This document shows, one piece after another, positions 28,314 through 38,877 of a DNA stretch of 64,000 bases (positions within the stretch are counted from its first letter, which is position 1; each line of letters starts with the position of its first letter). A program made the position numbers and the translations under genes. Source of the stretch: Providencia alcalifaciens (GTDB taxonomy: Bacteria > Pseudomonadota > Gammaproteobacteria > Enterobacterales > Enterobacteriaceae). The notes under the pieces are model-generated. The model ran no database searches and was not told the DNA's origin. It was given only the letters and a program-made list of their open reading frames with translations. The stretch spans positions 744,001-808,000 of the forward strand of contig NZ_CP084296.1 in assembly GCF_020271745.1 (NCBI RefSeq), read 5' to 3'.

Positions 28314-28747
28314 GTCGCATTCCTCACGTTAATCAATATTCACTATTCGATAAGTATAGTTTCTATTTTTATAGTCTATAGTTAATATAAGCGCAAAAAT
28401 ACGCTCAATGTTTGATAAGGAACAAAAACGAAAGTCAAAAGTACAAATTAGGTACATTAAAGCGTAGAAGCGTGATGATACTCACAAAATAATTCACAAT
28501 TTCAGTTCCATTCCATTCACAAATCGCATTAACTATGCAGCCAGATAAACAAAATCAATAATTGTGCGTTAGATTACAGATAAAATGTTTTTTAACGATT
28601 AAGATTTAGCGCAATTGGAAAATAAAAGCGCTCAAAGAAACTCGATTGTTTTCGTTTTTGTTACTTACCCCATAATAAACGCTCAACAACTTCACAACAT
28701 ATGTGAAATGAAGAGCATATAACTACTGACATGCCATCGGAGGCTTT
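28314..28747. other. Shared glpA / glpT control region
   Basis: A 434-bp AT-rich divergent promoter region without a gene. In E. coli this gap binds GlpR, CRP and FNR. One good GlpR-like site is marked separately; AATGTTTTTTAACGATTAAG near 28583 is a weaker copy. The TGTGA and TCACA half-sites present are not clear CRP palindromes. Confidence 0.6.
28407..28426. promoter_or_regulatory. Candidate GlpR operator
   Basis: AATGTTTGATAAGGAACAAA matches the GlpR consensus WATGTTCGWTAWCGAACATW at most positions and lies about 95 bp upstream of the glpA start. GlpR represses glp genes until glycerol-3-phosphate is present. Confidence 0.55.
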
Positions 28748-30097
28748 ATGTTACGCATGTTTAAACCCGCCGCTCATATCGAGAGGCTGCCAGCGGATAA
28801 AATAGACCCCGTCTATCGTAAATTACGTTGGCAGATTTTCCTGGGGATTTTCTTCGGTTACGCAGCATACTATTTAGTTAGAAAGAACTTCGCCCTCGCA
28901 ATGCCTTACCTCGTTGAACAAGGTTTCTCTAAAGGTGACCTTGGTTTCGCATTATCTGGGATTTCAATCGCCTATGGTTTCTCCAAATTTATCATGGGCT
29001 CATTTTCTGACCGTGCTAACCCTCGGTACTTCTTACCGGCAGGTTTGATCCTCGCTTCACTTGTCATGCTATTCATGGGCTTCGTACCATGGGCAACCTC
29101 TAGCATCATGGTTATGTTCGTGCTGCTGTTCTTATGTGGTTGGTTCCAAGGTATGGGTTGGCCTCCTTGTGGACGTACCATGGTTCACTGGTGGTCACAA
29201 AAAGAACGTGGCGGTATCGTCTCTGTTTGGAACTGTGCGCATAACGTCGGTGGTGGTCTGCCTCCATTACTGTTCCTGTTAGGTATGGCATGGTTTAACG
29301 ACTGGAAAGCGGCGCTGTATATGCCTGCATTGGCGGCAATTTTAGTTGCACTGATTGCCTTCGCATTAATGCGTGATACTCCGCAATCTTGTGGCCTGCC
29401 ACCAATTGAAGAGTACAAAAACGACTATCCAACAGACTATAAAGCCTCTGATGAAGAAGAATTAACAGCTAAAGCTATCTTCATGAAGTATGTATTCCCT
29501 AACAAACTTCTGTGGATGATTGCTATCGCTAACGTGTTCGTATACTTACTGCGTTACGGTGTTCTGGACTGGTCACCAACTTACCTGCGTGAAGTTAAAC
29601 ACTTCACCATGGACAAATCTTCATGGGCTTATTTCCTGTATGAATATGCGGGTATCCCAGGAACCCTGTTGTGCGGTTGGATGTCGGATAAAGTCTTCCG
29701 TGGTAACCGTGGTGCGACAGGTGTGTTCTTCATGACCTTAGTGACTATTGCAACTATCGTCTTCTGGATGAACCCTCCGGGTAACCCAGGCGTTGATATG
29801 GCATGTATGTTGATTATCGGTTTCTTAATCTATGGCCCAGTCATGCTAATTGGTCTGCACGCTCTTGAGCTTGCACCTAAGAAAGCAGCGGGTACCGCCG
29901 CAGGCTTCACCGGTTTATTCGGTTATCTTGGTGGTTCTGTTGCTGCAAGTGCTATCGTCGGTTATACCGTTGACTACTTCGGTTGGAACGGCGGTTTTGC
30001 TGTGATGATCGGTGGTTCTGCACTGTCTGTTGTTTTACTGTTCATCGTTATGCTGAGCGAAAGTAAACATAAACGTGAACTCGCTCAAAACCAATAA
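28748..30097 (+). CDS. glpT: Glycerol-3-phosphate:phosphate antiporter GlpT
   Basis: A 449-residue, 12-helix major facilitator protein close to the E. coli length (452). It shows '[15 protein letters not shown]' between helices 2 and 3 and the '[15 protein letters not shown]' substrate-site helix. It imports G3P in exchange for Pi (also fosfomycin). GGAGG precedes the start, a terminator follows, and glpQ lies downstream in the same direction. Confidence 0.96.
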   Translation: MLRMFKPAAHIERLPADKIDPVYRKLRWQIFLGIFFGYAAYYLVRKNFALAMPYLVEQGFSKGDLGFALSGISIAYGFSKFIMGSFSDRANPRYFLPAGLILASLVMLFMGFVPWATSSIMVMFVLLFLCGWFQGMGWPPCGRTMVHWWSQKERGGIVSVWNCAHNVGGGLPPLLFLLGMAWFNDWKAALYMPALAAILVALIAFALMRDTPQSCGLPPIEEYKNDYPTDYKASDEEELTAKAIFMKYVFPNKLLWMIAIANVFVYLLRYGVLDWSPTYLREVKHFTMDKSSWAYFLYEYAGIPGTLLCGWMSDKVFRGNRGATGVFFMTLVTIATIVFWMNPPGNPGVDMACMLIIGFLIYGPVMLIGLHALELAPKKAAGTAAGFTGLFGYLGGSVAASAIVGYTVDYFGWNGGFAVMIGGSALSVVLLFIVMLSESKHKRELAQNQ

Positions 30098-30131
30098 GCC
30101 ACCACATATGTTGAGTTGATTCGCTAGATTG

Positions 30132-30169
30132 ATGGGTTATATCAAGAAAAGGATATAGCCCATTTTTTT
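30132..30169 (+). terminator. Terminator/attenuator between glpT and glpQ
   Basis: ATGGGTTATATC pairs with GATATAGCCCAT (one G-U), followed by seven T. It may only partly reduce read-through into glpQ, which in E. coli is co-transcribed with glpT. Confidence 0.8.
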
Positions 30170-30297
30170 ACCCAAAATTTGTTATCGGCACAATTTATTA
30201 TCTGTAAAAGTATTTATTTATAAATTTATTTATCTAAAAAACTGTTTAGCTATAAAGCTCTTTACCTACAAATAATGAGTACCAAGGAGATTTACTG

Positions 30298-31371
30298 ATG
30301 AATTTTCAATTAAAAACATTAGTCGCAAGTATGGTCTTAGTGATGTCCGTCTCTGCTGCTGCCGAAACGGCAGGTAAAGTGGTGATTGCACATCGTGGTG
30401 CAAGTGGTTATTTACCGGAACATACCCTTCCAGCGAAAGCGATGGCGTATGCGCAAGGTGCAGATTTCCTCGAACAAGATTTAGTGATGACCAAAGATAA
30501 TGAGCTGGTTGTTCTTCATGACCATTATCTGGATCGCGTCACTGATGTGGCAGATAAATTTCCAAATCGCGCACGTAAAGATGGTCGCTATTACGCGATT
30601 GATTTTACGCTGCCAGAAATTAAATCCCTGAAATTCACGGAAGGTTTTGACATTGTTGATGGCAAAAAAGTCCAAAGCTATCCAAACCGTTTCCCAATGG
30701 GTAAATCCGATTTCCGTGTCCACACCTTCCAAGAAGAGATTGAATTTATTCAAGGTTTGAACAAATCTACGGGTAAAAATATCGGTATCTATCCTGAAAT
30801 TAAAGCCCCTTGGTTCCATCAACAAGAAGGCAAGGATATCACCAAGAAAACCTTAGAAGTCCTGAAAGAATATGGCTATACCAACAAAGATTCTAACGTT
30901 TATCTGCAATCTTTCGACCCAATTGACCTAAAACGCATCAAAACGAAACTGATGCCAGAAATGGGAATGGATTTAAAACTAATCCAATTAATCGCTTATA
31001 CCGATTGGGAAGAGACGCAAGAACAGAAGCCAGATGGCACTTGGGTAAACTATAACTATGATTGGATGATGAAGCCGGGTGCGATGAAAGAGATTGCGAC
31101 CTACGCAGATGGGATTGGTCCTGATTACCATATGCTCATTAGCGAAGATTCTACGCCAACCAATATCAAAGTGAACGGTATGGTGAAGGAAGCCCACGCA
31201 AACCATATGGCGGTGCACCCATTTACTATCCGTGTGGACAAATTACCTAAATATGCGAAAGATGGTCAGCAGTTATATGACATTATTTATAACCAAGCTG
31301 ATGTTGATGGTGTTTTCACAGACTTCCCTGATTTAGGGGTTAAGTTCTTAGAGCAGCAAAAGCAGAAGTAA
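30298..31371 (+). CDS. glpQ: Periplasmic glycerophosphodiester phosphodiesterase GlpQ
   Basis: A 357-residue secreted enzyme. A signal peptide ends near 'SVSAAAETAGK', and 'IAHRGASGYLPEHT' with 'FLEQDLVMTKDNELVVLHD' supply the catalytic His pair and the metal-binding Glu/Asp of the GDPD TIM barrel. It hydrolyses glycerophosphodiesters to G3P, which GlpT imports. AAGGAG precedes the ATG. Confidence 0.95.
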   Translation: MNFQLKTLVASMVLVMSVSAAAETAGKVVIAHRGASGYLPEHTLPAKAMAYAQGADFLEQDLVMTKDNELVVLHDHYLDRVTDVADKFPNRARKDGRYYAIDFTLPEIKSLKFTEGFDIVDGKKVQSYPNRFPMGKSDFRVHTFQEEIEFIQGLNKSTGKNIGIYPEIKAPWFHQQEGKDITKKTLEVLKEYGYTNKDSNVYLQSFDPIDLKRIKTKLMPEMGMDLKLIQLIAYTDWEETQEQKPDGTWVNYNYDWMMKPGAMKEIATYADGIGPDYHMLISEDSTPTNIKVNGMVKEAHANHMAVHPFTIRVDKLPKYAKDGQQLYDIIYNQADVDGVFTDFPDLGVKFLEQQKQK

Positions 31372-31393
31372 AATAGAAGGTTAGACGATATAA

Positions 31394-31425
31394 AAAATCC
31401 CAGCCTTGCTGGGATTTTCTCTTTT
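31394..31425. terminator. Bidirectional terminator between glpQ and epmA
   Basis: AAAATCCCAGC (31394-31404), a 3-base loop and GCTGGGATTTT (31408-31418), with T-rich flanks on both strands between convergent genes. Confidence 0.9.
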
Positions 31426-31445
31426 TAACATACCCTATAGGAGTA

Positions 31446-32423
31446 CTAAGCAATCGTCACAGGGAATGCAATCACATCACTGATTCGTTCGGCATTCAGT
31501 GCCAGCATGATTAAGCGATCAACACCAACAGCCACACCGGAACATGCCGGTAAACCGTGTTCAAGCGCTGCAAGCAAGTTTTCATCAATCGGTTGAACAG
31601 GTAAACCCATAGCAGCACGTTTACGATTATCTTGCTCGAAACGTTGGCGCTGTTCGCCCACATCCGTCAGCTCATGGAAGCCATTTGCCAGCTCCATGCC
31701 TTTAAAATAGACTTCAAAACGCTCTGCTACACGGTGATCTTCCGTGCTAATCACCGCTAATGACGCTTGCGTTGCCGGGAAGTGATAAACCACCGCAGGC
31801 TTCTCTTTACCAATATGTGGCTCCACGCCCATGGTAAACAGTAGCTGCAACAAAGTGTCGCGGTCTTCTTCATTGTCCGCCACATTGCTTAAATCTAAGC
31901 GGGCAGCCACTTCGCGTAGCTCGCTTTTTTCCGCAGAGAGCGGGTCAATATCTAGATGGCGTAAAAATGCTTGCTGATAAGAGAGTAGCTCAGCACTTTC
32001 GCATTCCAGCACTTGTTGCAGAAGGTCATCCACTTCATTGATTAAGCGATACATATCAAAGTGTGGTCGGTACCACTCGAGCATCGTAAATTCAGGGTTA
32101 TGGTGTCTTCCCGCTTCTTCATTACGAAAGCTTCGGCACATTTGATAGATAGGCCCACTTCCCGCCGCCAATAAGCGCTTCATATGGTATTCAGGGCTAG
32201 TCATCAAATATAAATTAATGCCCTGAGCAGCACCGGGTCCCACAAAGCGTGTCTCAAATGGAACAAGATGAATGTCAGTCACTGTCGCCTGACTCATTGC
32301 GGGTGTGTCTACCTCAAGTACACAGCGATCAGCGAAAAAACGTCTGATTTCCGCAACAATTTTTGCGCGCTGTAACAGGTTAGCGATGGGGGCTGTAGGC
32401 AGCCAATTCGCTACTTCACTCAT
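31446..32423 (-). CDS. epmA: EF-P-(R)-beta-lysine ligase EpmA (PoxA/GenX)
   Basis: A 325-residue paralogue of the class II lysyl-tRNA synthetase catalytic core. It lacks the anticodon-binding domain and keeps motif 2 '[17 protein letters not shown]' and motif 3 '[12 protein letters not shown]'. It attaches (R)-beta-lysine, made by EpmB, to Lys34 of EF-P. It is divergent from frdABCD, the E. coli arrangement, and GGAG lies before its start. epmB and efp are also in this window. Confidence 0.96.
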   Translation of the reverse strand: MSEVANWLPTAPIANLLQRAKIVAEIRRFFADRCVLEVDTPAMSQATVTDIHLVPFETRFVGPGAAQGINLYLMTSPEYHMKRLLAAGSGPIYQMCRSFRNEEAGRHHNPEFTMLEWYRPHFDMYRLINEVDDLLQQVLECESAELLSYQQAFLRHLDIDPLSAEKSELREVAARLDLSNVADNEEDRDTLLQLLFTMGVEPHIGKEKPAVVYHFPATQASLAVISTEDHRVAERFEVYFKGMELANGFHELTDVGEQRQRFEQDNRKRAAMGLPVQPIDENLLAALEHGLPACSGVAVGVDRLIMLALNAERISDVIAFPVTIA

Positions 32424-33207
32424 TAAAATAACTCCAAAATAAACTTAGTCGTGCAGTGTACTCACCTCCCCCTTAACACACAATGGAATATTGTGGATAT
32501 TATGCGCTATCTGAGTATCGATAGGGGATATGATTCAAGGCGAGAAAAGATGACGTGATTATCTCCTGCTTTATACGATTAGGCAAAAAAGCTTTATTAT
32601 TCACTTTTAACATTGAGTTAAAAAAACAAAAACATGATTTTTTCTTATAACTTGTGATGCAAATGTTAAAACCGAACTTTACCACTCACCTTATTGATAC
32701 AATTTAAATCTATTTTTTAGTATTAAAAATTAAACGACCTACTAAACAGTGAGCTCTTTCGCAATTTTATCTTCGATATGATTCTAGAGCTTCCTCGAGG
32801 AATACCAGATTATCCACTGTTAGAAAGAATAATTTGACGATTTTAGTTGGTTTTAAATGCTAGGAATTCTGTTAAATTTAATGATAATTATTTGAAATTC
32901 CTTTTTATTATTTCCGGTTTCTCTACAATCCCTTCACACCTAAAAACAATTTACAAAAAGAAGATGCAGATCACATTTTAAGGGTAATATCACCCAAAAC
33001 ACCTTTCTATATCAAATTTATCCCTGCCACTATTCGTTATAATTCCCAACATAATAAGTCGTTATTAGCTATTATATATTTACGATTAAAAAAAGATTCT
33101 TTGCAGATTTGCCTAAATGCAAACTGAAACTGAAATAGCTAAGCACTAAAAGTATTTAAAAGAATTTATTAATTTAACACTTTACACTTGAACAATGGAG
33201 AAGCGCA
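32424..33207. other. Long epmA / frdA intergenic region
   Basis: A 784-bp AT-rich gap, longer than in E. coli, holding the epmA and frdA promoters. I see no supported gene; a minus frame at 32500-32685 has no RBS. No convincing FNR or NarL box could be marked by eye; TTGATACAATTTAA (about 32695) is a weak FNR-like match far from frdA. Confidence 0.5.
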
Positions 33208-35004
33208 GTGCAAACCTTCAATGCCGATTTAGCGATTATCGGGGCCGGGGGCGCAGGCTTACGTGCAGCAATTGCTGCTGCTGAAGCAAATCCCAATATC
33301 AAGATTGCTCTGGTCTCAAAAGTTTACCCAATGCGTAGCCACACCGTGGCCGCAGAGGGGGGATCAGCCGCAGTTACTCAAGCCCATGATTCCTATGACT
33401 ATCATTTTAATGATACCGTTTCTGGTGGTGACTGGCTGTGTGAGCAAGATGTCGTCGATTATTTCGTCGAACACTGCCCAACAGAAATGACCCAACTAGA
33501 ACAATGGGGATGCCCTTGGAGCCGTAAACCAGATGGTTCAGTTAACGTTCGCCGTTTCGGTGGGATGAAAATTGAACGTACTTGGTTCGCAGCCGATAAG
33601 ACTGGCTTCCACATGCTGCATACCCTGTTCCAAACTTCATTAAAATATCCTCAAATCCAACGTTTCGACGAACACTTTGTTCTCGACATCATCGTGGACG
33701 AAGGTCAGGCGCGTGGTCTGGTTGCTCTGAACATGATGGAAGGTACGAAAGTTCAAATTCGTGCCAATGCTATCGTTATGGCCACGGGTGGTGCGGGTCG
33801 TGTTTACCGCTATAACACCAACGGCGGTATCGTAACCGGTGACGGTATGGGTATGGCGCTGCGTCATGGTGTGCCATTACGTGATATGGAATTCGTTCAG
33901 TATCACCCTACTGGTCTGCCAGGTTCCGGTATCCTGATGACTGAAGGTTGTCGTGGTGAAGGCGGTATCTTAGTCAACAAAGATGGCTATCGCTATCTGC
34001 AAGACTACGGTATGGGTCCTGAAACGCCACTGGGCAAACCAGAAAACAAATATATGGAACTGGGTCCTCGTGACAAAGTTTCACAAGCATTCTGGCACGA
34101 ATGGCGTGCAGGTCGCACTATCAGCACTCACCGTGGTGATGTTGTGTATCTGGATTTACGTCACTTAGGTGCTGAAAAACTGCATGAACGTCTACCATTT
34201 ATCTGTGAGCTGGCAAAAGCTTACGTGGGTGTTGACCCTGTAAATGAACCAATTCCTGTTCGTCCAACAGCTCACTACACCATGGGTGGTATTGAAACTG
34301 ATCAACGCACAGAAACCCGCATTAAAGGTCTGTTCGCGGTAGGTGAGTGTTCATCTGTTGGCTTACACGGTGCAAACCGTTTAGGTTCTAACTCACTGGC
34401 AGAATTAGTGGTATTTGGTCGCTTAGCGGGTGAAGAAGCGGCACGTCATGCGGCTGAAGCAACGCCTGCAAATGCAAGCGCTATCGAAGCACGTACTCGT
34501 GACATCGAAAATGACCTGCAAAAACTTCTGAACCAAAAAGGTAAAGAGAGCTGGTCGAAAATCCGTGATGAAATGGGTATTTCGATGGAAGAAGGTTGCG
34601 GTATCTACCGTACCCCTGAATTAATGCAGAAAACCGTTGATAAACTGGCAGAGCTGAAAGAGCGCTTCAAGCATGTTGAAATCACTGACCATAGCAGCGT
34701 CTTCAACACTGACTTACTGTACACCATCGAGTTAGGCTTCGGCTTAGACGTAGCGGAATGTATGGCTCACTCTGCGATTAACCGTAAAGAGTCTCGCGGT
34801 GCGCACCAACGTCTTGACGAAGGTTGCACTGAGCGTGATGACGTCAACTTCCTGAAACATACTCTGGCGTTCTATAACCCAGAAGGTGCACCACGCCTTG
34901 AGTACTCTGATGTGAAAATCACTAAATCACAACCAGCGAAACGTGTGTATGGTGCTGAAGGGGCAGCTCAAGATAAGGCGAATAAGGAGCAAGCTAATGG
35001 ATGA
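33208..35004 (+). CDS. frdA: Fumarate reductase flavoprotein subunit
   Basis: A 598-residue catalytic subunit that begins at GTG 33208 (GGAG 8 bases upstream), as in E. coli. His45 in '[11 protein letters not shown]' is the covalent FAD site, and '[14 protein letters not shown]' and '[13 protein letters not shown]' form the active site. It reduces fumarate to succinate at the cytoplasmic face in anaerobic respiration with menaquinol. First gene of frdABCD; it overlaps frdB by 8 bp. Confidence 0.97.
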   Translation: MQTFNADLAIIGAGGAGLRAAIAAAEANPNIKIALVSKVYPMRSHTVAAEGGSAAVTQAHDSYDYHFNDTVSGGDWLCEQDVVDYFVEHCPTEMTQLEQWGCPWSRKPDGSVNVRRFGGMKIERTWFAADKTGFHMLHTLFQTSLKYPQIQRFDEHFVLDIIVDEGQARGLVALNMMEGTKVQIRANAIVMATGGAGRVYRYNTNGGIVTGDGMGMALRHGVPLRDMEFVQYHPTGLPGSGILMTEGCRGEGGILVNKDGYRYLQDYGMGPETPLGKPENKYMELGPRDKVSQAFWHEWRAGRTISTHRGDVVYLDLRHLGAEKLHERLPFICELAKAYVGVDPVNEPIPVRPTAHYTMGGIETDQRTETRIKGLFAVGECSSVGLHGANRLGSNSLAELVVFGRLAGEEAARHAAEATPANASAIEARTRDIENDLQKLLNQKGKESWSKIRDEMGISMEEGCGIYRTPELMQKTVDKLAELKERFKHVEITDHSSVFNTDLLYTIELGFGLDVAECMAHSAINRKESRGAHQRLDEGCTERDDVNFLKHTLAFYNPEGAPRLEYSDVKITKSQPAKRVYGAEGAAQDKANKEQANG

Positions 35005-35731
35005 TATGAAACACTTAAAAATGGAGATCATGCGTTTCAATCCAGAAACGGACAATGAACCCCATTTAGTGACTTATGATGTCCCTTATGACGAGCAAAC
35101 CTCTTTGTTAGATGCTTTGGGCTACATCAAAGATAACCTCGCGCCAGACCTGTCTTACCGTTGGTCTTGCCGTATGGCTATCTGTGGCTCTTGCGGCATG
35201 ATGGTAGACAATGTTCCTAAACTGGCTTGTAAAACATTCCTGCGTGACTATCCGCAAGGAGTCAAAATTGAGCCACTGGGTAACTTCCCTATCGAGCGTG
35301 ACCTTGTTGTTGATATGACAAGCTTTATCGAACGTCTAGAAGCTATCAAGCCTTACATTATTGGTAATGATCGCAAACCATCTGACGGTCCGAACAAGCA
35401 AACTCCAGCTCAGATGGAGAAATACCATCAGTTCTCTGGCTGTATTAACTGCGGTCTGTGCTATGCAGCGTGCCCACAGTTTGGTCTGAACCCTGAGTTC
35501 TTAGGCCCTGCGGCAATCACCTTAGCAGAGCGCTACAACCTCGATAACCGTGACCACGGCGCGAAAGAGCGTATGCCATTATTAAATGGTGACAACGGTG
35601 TATGGAGCTGTACGTTTGTAGGTTACTGCTCTGAAGTCTGTCCTAAGCATGTCGACCCGGCGGCGGCTATCCAACAAGGTAAAGTTGCGAGTGCGCAAGA
35701 CTTTGTTATCGCCATGCTGAAGCCACGATAA
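34997..35731 (+). CDS. frdB: Fumarate reductase iron-sulfur subunit
   Basis: The ATG at 34997 (AAGGAG upstream) gives 244 residues, the E. coli length. The [2Fe-2S] ligands are in '[13 protein letters not shown]', and the [4Fe-4S]/[3Fe-4S] ligands in '[12 protein letters not shown]' and '[11 protein letters not shown]'. It relays electrons from the FrdCD quinol site to FrdA. An upstream in-frame start at 34943 lies deep in frdA and is not needed. Confidence 0.97.
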   Translation: MDDMKHLKMEIMRFNPETDNEPHLVTYDVPYDEQTSLLDALGYIKDNLAPDLSYRWSCRMAICGSCGMMVDNVPKLACKTFLRDYPQGVKIEPLGNFPIERDLVVDMTSFIERLEAIKPYIIGNDRKPSDGPNKQTPAQMEKYHQFSGCINCGLCYAACPQFGLNPEFLGPAAITLAERYNLDNRDHGAKERMPLLNGDNGVWSCTFVGYCSEVCPKHVDPAAAIQQGKVASAQDFVIAMLKPR

Positions 35732-35745
35732 GGAGAATTGAAGTC

Positions 35746-36141
35746 ATGACAACTAAACGTAAACCCTATGTCAGGGAAATGAAAGGCGACTGGTGGCAAA
35801 AGCTGGGTTTCTACCGCTTTTACATCATGCGTGAAAGCACTTCCGTGCTTCAGGTTTGGTTCAGTATTTTAGTCCTGTACGGCGTATTTGCGCTGAAAAA
35901 TGGACCTGAATCATGGGCGGGCTTTGTTGGGTTCTTAAGTAACCCAATCATTCTGATCATTAACATCGTGACACTGGCTGCAACCCTGCTGCATACCACA
36001 ACGTGGTTCAAGCTAGCACCAAAAGCCGTGGCTATCATAGTTAAAGATAAGAAACTGCCAGATGAGCCAATCGTAAAAGGCTTCTGGGCACTCACTATAG
36101 TCGTGACTGCGGCTATTTTAGCAATCGCATTACTATTTTAA
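35746..36141 (+). CDS. frdC: Fumarate reductase membrane anchor subunit C
   Basis: A 131-residue protein with three hydrophobic helices and the basic N-terminus '[20 protein letters not shown]', matching FrdC in length (E. coli 131). It anchors FrdAB and helps form the menaquinol site. Confidence 0.96.
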   Translation: MTTKRKPYVREMKGDWWQKLGFYRFYIMRESTSVLQVWFSILVLYGVFALKNGPESWAGFVGFLSNPIILIINIVTLAATLLHTTTWFKLAPKAVAIIVKDKKLPDEPIVKGFWALTIVVTAAILAIALLF

Positions 36142-36156
36142 TCGAAGGAGAATCTG

Positions 36157-36510
36157 ATGAATCTAACGCCTAAACGTTCCGATGAGCCGATTTTCTGGGG
36201 ATTATTTGGTGCAGGTGGTATGTGGAGCGCCGTTATTGGTCCTGCAATCATCCTTTTACTGGGTATTTTAATCCCATTAGGTGTCGCACCAGAAATGCTG
36301 AGCTATGAGCGCATCATGGCATTTAGCCAAAGCTTTATTGGTCGTATTTTCTTATTACTGATGATTATTCTGCCAGTATGGTGTGGTATGCACCGTATTC
36401 ACCACACTCTGCACGATTTTAAAGTGCATGTTCCAGCAACAAAATGGGTGTTCTACGGCAGCTCTGCAATCATTAGCGTAATCGCGATTATCGGTGTATT
36501 CACACTGTAA
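36157..36510 (+). CDS. frdD: Fumarate reductase membrane anchor subunit D
   Basis: A 117-residue, three-helix protein with '[19 protein letters not shown]' at the N-terminus and '[12 protein letters not shown]' before the last helix, both typical of FrdD. A GAAGGAG site precedes it, and a strong terminator follows. Confidence 0.96.
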   Translation: MNLTPKRSDEPIFWGLFGAGGMWSAVIGPAIILLLGILIPLGVAPEMLSYERIMAFSQSFIGRIFLLLMIILPVWCGMHRIHHTLHDFKVHVPATKWVFYGSSAIISVIAIIGVFTL

Positions 36511-36539
36511 TTATTGATTAGCAAAATATATTAATAACA

Positions 36540-36577
36540 AATACCCCATCAGCGCACTGCGTGGTGGGGTATTTTTT
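36540..36577 (+). terminator. frdABCD terminator
   Basis: AATACCCCATC pairs with GGTGGGGTATT (one G-U), followed by T7. Confidence 0.92.
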
Positions 36578-36583
36578 TGTCTA

Positions 36584-36868
36584 TTGATAACGTTACTGGC
36601 TGCGTTATTAGTCACTGACACTCACTTTAATATTCAATCAAACATTCATTATTTGGGATGGTTGGGTCTGGATAATTGGCACGCAGAACCGCATGAGCTT
36701 ATCTCCACGATGATTTATCATGCAATGCATGCAGCCGTGGATAACCTCGCCACAACCAGCGAATACAACCAAAGCAATTTGGGCGAATTGCTGTATAAGC
36801 GTTTTTCAAAATTACTCTGTCTAATAGAAAATAACCCCATAGATTTTATCTACGGGGCTAATCATTAA
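36584..36868 (+). CDS. Doubtful small ORF, possible gene remnant
   Basis: An open frame of 94 codons that would start at TTG in the tail of the frdD terminator, with no ribosome site. The first clear ATG is at about 36710, giving 52 residues ('MIYHAMHAAVDNLATTSEYN' and on). No domain is recognised. It converges on the MHS transporter, overlapping it by 4 bp. It may be a decayed gene or chance. Confidence 0.2.
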   Translation: MITLLAALLVTDTHFNIQSNIHYLGWLGLDNWHAEPHELISTMIYHAMHAAVDNLATTSEYNQSNLGELLYKRFSKLLCLIENNPIDFIYGANH

Positions 36869-38058
36869 GTGCATCCCAATTCTTGCGATTTCGGTAGCCA
36901 ACGTGTCAGGAAGAATAATGCTCCGCAAAATGCGATAAAACAGCCTGCATAACCTAAGTGAAAATCGCTCAAGTAGATAATGGCTAACGGTGTTATCCCC
37001 CCAATGCACACAGAAGCCCCGTTATAGCCAGCGCCTAGCATTGCGGTATTACCATGAACAGCACTTGCCAGTACGGCCGGTAAATTTGCAATAATCATTG
37101 CAGAACACCCCGCAATCACCAACTGCGCAACGCCAACTAACATGAGGCTATCGAGCTGAAGTGTAAAATAAACAGGGACGGATAAGAGCACTAACGCAGC
37201 GACTCCCATCCGATATATTTTCGATGGCGTACTGCATTTCGTTGTGAACCAGCAAGTTAAAACAATCAGTACTAGCAGAAGCCCAGAAGATATCAGAGGA
37301 TAAATATCCTTTAATACCTCATGCTTCAAGTGGTTAACAATAATTGTTCCAGAAAGGTTTTGTGAATAAAAGGCCACTGAGGCAGGCGCGGTTAACAAAA
37401 ATAAATAAACGATCCCCTGCCAATTAAACGCTCGCTTTTCTGCTTTATTTTCCGGTTTTTCTGGTAACCTCGCGCGAAACCAAAAACTGATTCCTATATT
37501 GAGTAAGCCTACCAATAATGGAATACGCCAACCAATACTGTGCATCGTTTCTTTATCAAGGATTTTCTGTAAAAACGTGATTAATCCTACGGAAAGAATA
37601 ACCCCTACCACTACACTTCCAGAGATCAGTGCCGCAATTCTGGCTCGCTCGTTATTTTTCGCATCAGAAAATAAGTAAGTCACTACCGATGGGTACTCAC
37701 CACCAAAACTAAAAGTAAGAGCCAACTGAAGTATTAAAATAGCGATTGGGGTATAAATGCCTAATAATTGGATCGGTAATAATGCCATGCATAATGTCGC
37801 AATACCGGTAATAAAACTCGTCAAGACTAACGCCGCTTTTTTCCCTGCAATATCTGCATAGCGCCCTATAACAACCCCACCAATAGGTCGAATTAAAAAA
37901 CGTAGCGCAAAAATACCCCATACCATTATGGTGGATTGTGAATAACCTAATTTTTCCAACTCTGCACTCAAATAAACTGATATTGCAGCAAATACTGCAA
38001 TACCATAATATTCCAACGCATTTCCTATGGCGATACCAAAGCGATATTTCCATTTCAT
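36865..38058 (-). CDS. MHS-family (ProP/ShiA-like) MFS transporter, copy 1
   Basis: ATG 38056-38058 is preceded by AAGGAT, giving 397 residues beginning 'MKWKYRFGIAIGNALEYYG'. Twelve hydrophobic helices and the motif 'RPIGGVVIGRYADIAGKKAAL' between helices 2 and 3 place it in the metabolite:H+ symporter family. Known members carry osmolytes, shikimate, citrate or 2-oxoglutarate; the substrate here is unknown. It is clearly paralogous to the gene at 38878-40074. It lies 51 bp after a LuxR-type regulator gene. Confidence 0.85.
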   Translation of the reverse strand: MKWKYRFGIAIGNALEYYGIAVFAAISVYLSAELEKLGYSQSTIMVWGIFALRFLIRPIGGVVIGRYADIAGKKAALVLTSFITGIATLCMALLPIQLLGIYTPIAILILQLALTFSFGGEYPSVVTYLFSDAKNNERARIAALISGSVVVGVILSVGLITFLQKILDKETMHSIGWRIPLLVGLLNIGISFWFRARLPEKPENKAEKRAFNWQGIVYLFLLTAPASVAFYSQNLSGTIIVNHLKHEVLKDIYPLISSGLLLVLIVLTCWFTTKCSTPSKIYRMGVAALVLLSVPVYFTLQLDSLMLVGVAQLVIAGCSAMIIANLPAVLASAVHGNTAMLGAGYNGASVCIGGITPLAIIYLSDFHLGYAGCFIAFCGALFFLTRWLPKSQELGCT

Positions 38059-38109
38059 CGCATCATCCTTGTTGTAAAATTTTCGTCCTAAATACACACG
38101 GTCGGAAAA

Positions 38110-38874
38110 TTACGGATAGCTCACCAATGTTTCTAAACACGCTAATGTAATGCCATGTTCTTTCAAAACTGCAAATAACCCACTTGAAGAAACATAAGGA
38201 CATCCTAGTTTTTCTTTAATACGTTGAATCCGTTTATGCTCATTGGCTTCTGCACAACCTTGGATATAACTAATTTCTTTTACTTTGCAGTGGGAAAGTA
38301 ATAAACGAATAGTAATCATTTCTTTGCGAGTAAAACGAATATTACCAAAGCGCATATATTGGTGAGTATCTAATATTTCCCTTTTAGGATTTCTAGACTC
38401 ACTCAATGCATTAAGCTCCGCTCGAAGTGGTAAAATTATTTCTTCATTATCCTTCCATAAATTATGGGCATAATCCGAAACAACGGCCCTTAATTTATAC
38501 AATTCTAGTAAATTCTTACTCTCCAATTTTTTATTTGAATTTACAGAAATAATTTCATAAACACTGCCATATTTCGTGCAAAAATCCACTTTAATTTCAC
38601 TCTTATGGCTTTTAGATAATGTTTTTTTGAACAAATCAGAATAATTATTCCAATATTGAACACCGTTCACCAGCCTTTCTTCCACCTTTTTATCTAAATC
38701 ATCATCCCAAAAAATTAAAATCCATTCATATTGGTTTGAGAGAGTTCTAACAACATTATTACTTAAATCTATTCGACTATAAGTAACATCCACCTCATTC
38801 CAATCAAAATAATTAAGGAATTTACGATTAAAATCAGCACACGAAGATTCAAGATATTTATTTTCCACATCCAT
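38110..38874 (-). CDS. LuxR-type HTH regulator with undescribed N-terminal domain, copy 1
   Basis: A 254-residue protein. The C-terminal third, 'RFTRKEMITIRLLLSHCKVK' followed by 'EISYIQGCAEAN', has the spacing of a LuxR/FixJ-type helix-turn-helix. The N-terminal ~170 residues match no family I know; shared marks with its paralogue at 40119 include 'NYFDW', 'SNQYEW'-like, 'YWNNYSD', and 'FC.KY..V.EI.SVNS'. No acyl-homoserine lactone domain motif is obvious. It starts 3 bp after the upstream transporter stop. It probably controls its partner transporter in response to an unknown signal. Confidence 0.65.
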   Translation of the reverse strand: MDVENKYLESSCADFNRKFLNYFDWNEVDVTYSRIDLSNNVVRTLSNQYEWILIFWDDDLDKKVEERLVNGVQYWNNYSDLFKKTLSKSHKSEIKVDFCTKYGSVYEIISVNSNKKLESKNLLELYKLRAVVSDYAHNLWKDNEEIILPLRAELNALSESRNPKREILDTHQYMRFGNIRFTRKEMITIRLLLSHCKVKEISYIQGCAEANEHKRIQRIKEKLGCPYVSSSGLFAVLKEHGITLACLETLVSYP

Positions 38875-38877
38875 ATT

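Noticed and set aside
32500-32685. Small minus-strand frame upstream of epmA
   Set aside because: No ribosome site, AT-rich, and placed in the divergent promoter region.
32695-32708. FNR box for frdABCD (TTGATACAATTTAA)
   Set aside because: The second half-site is poor and it lies about 500 bp from the frdA start.
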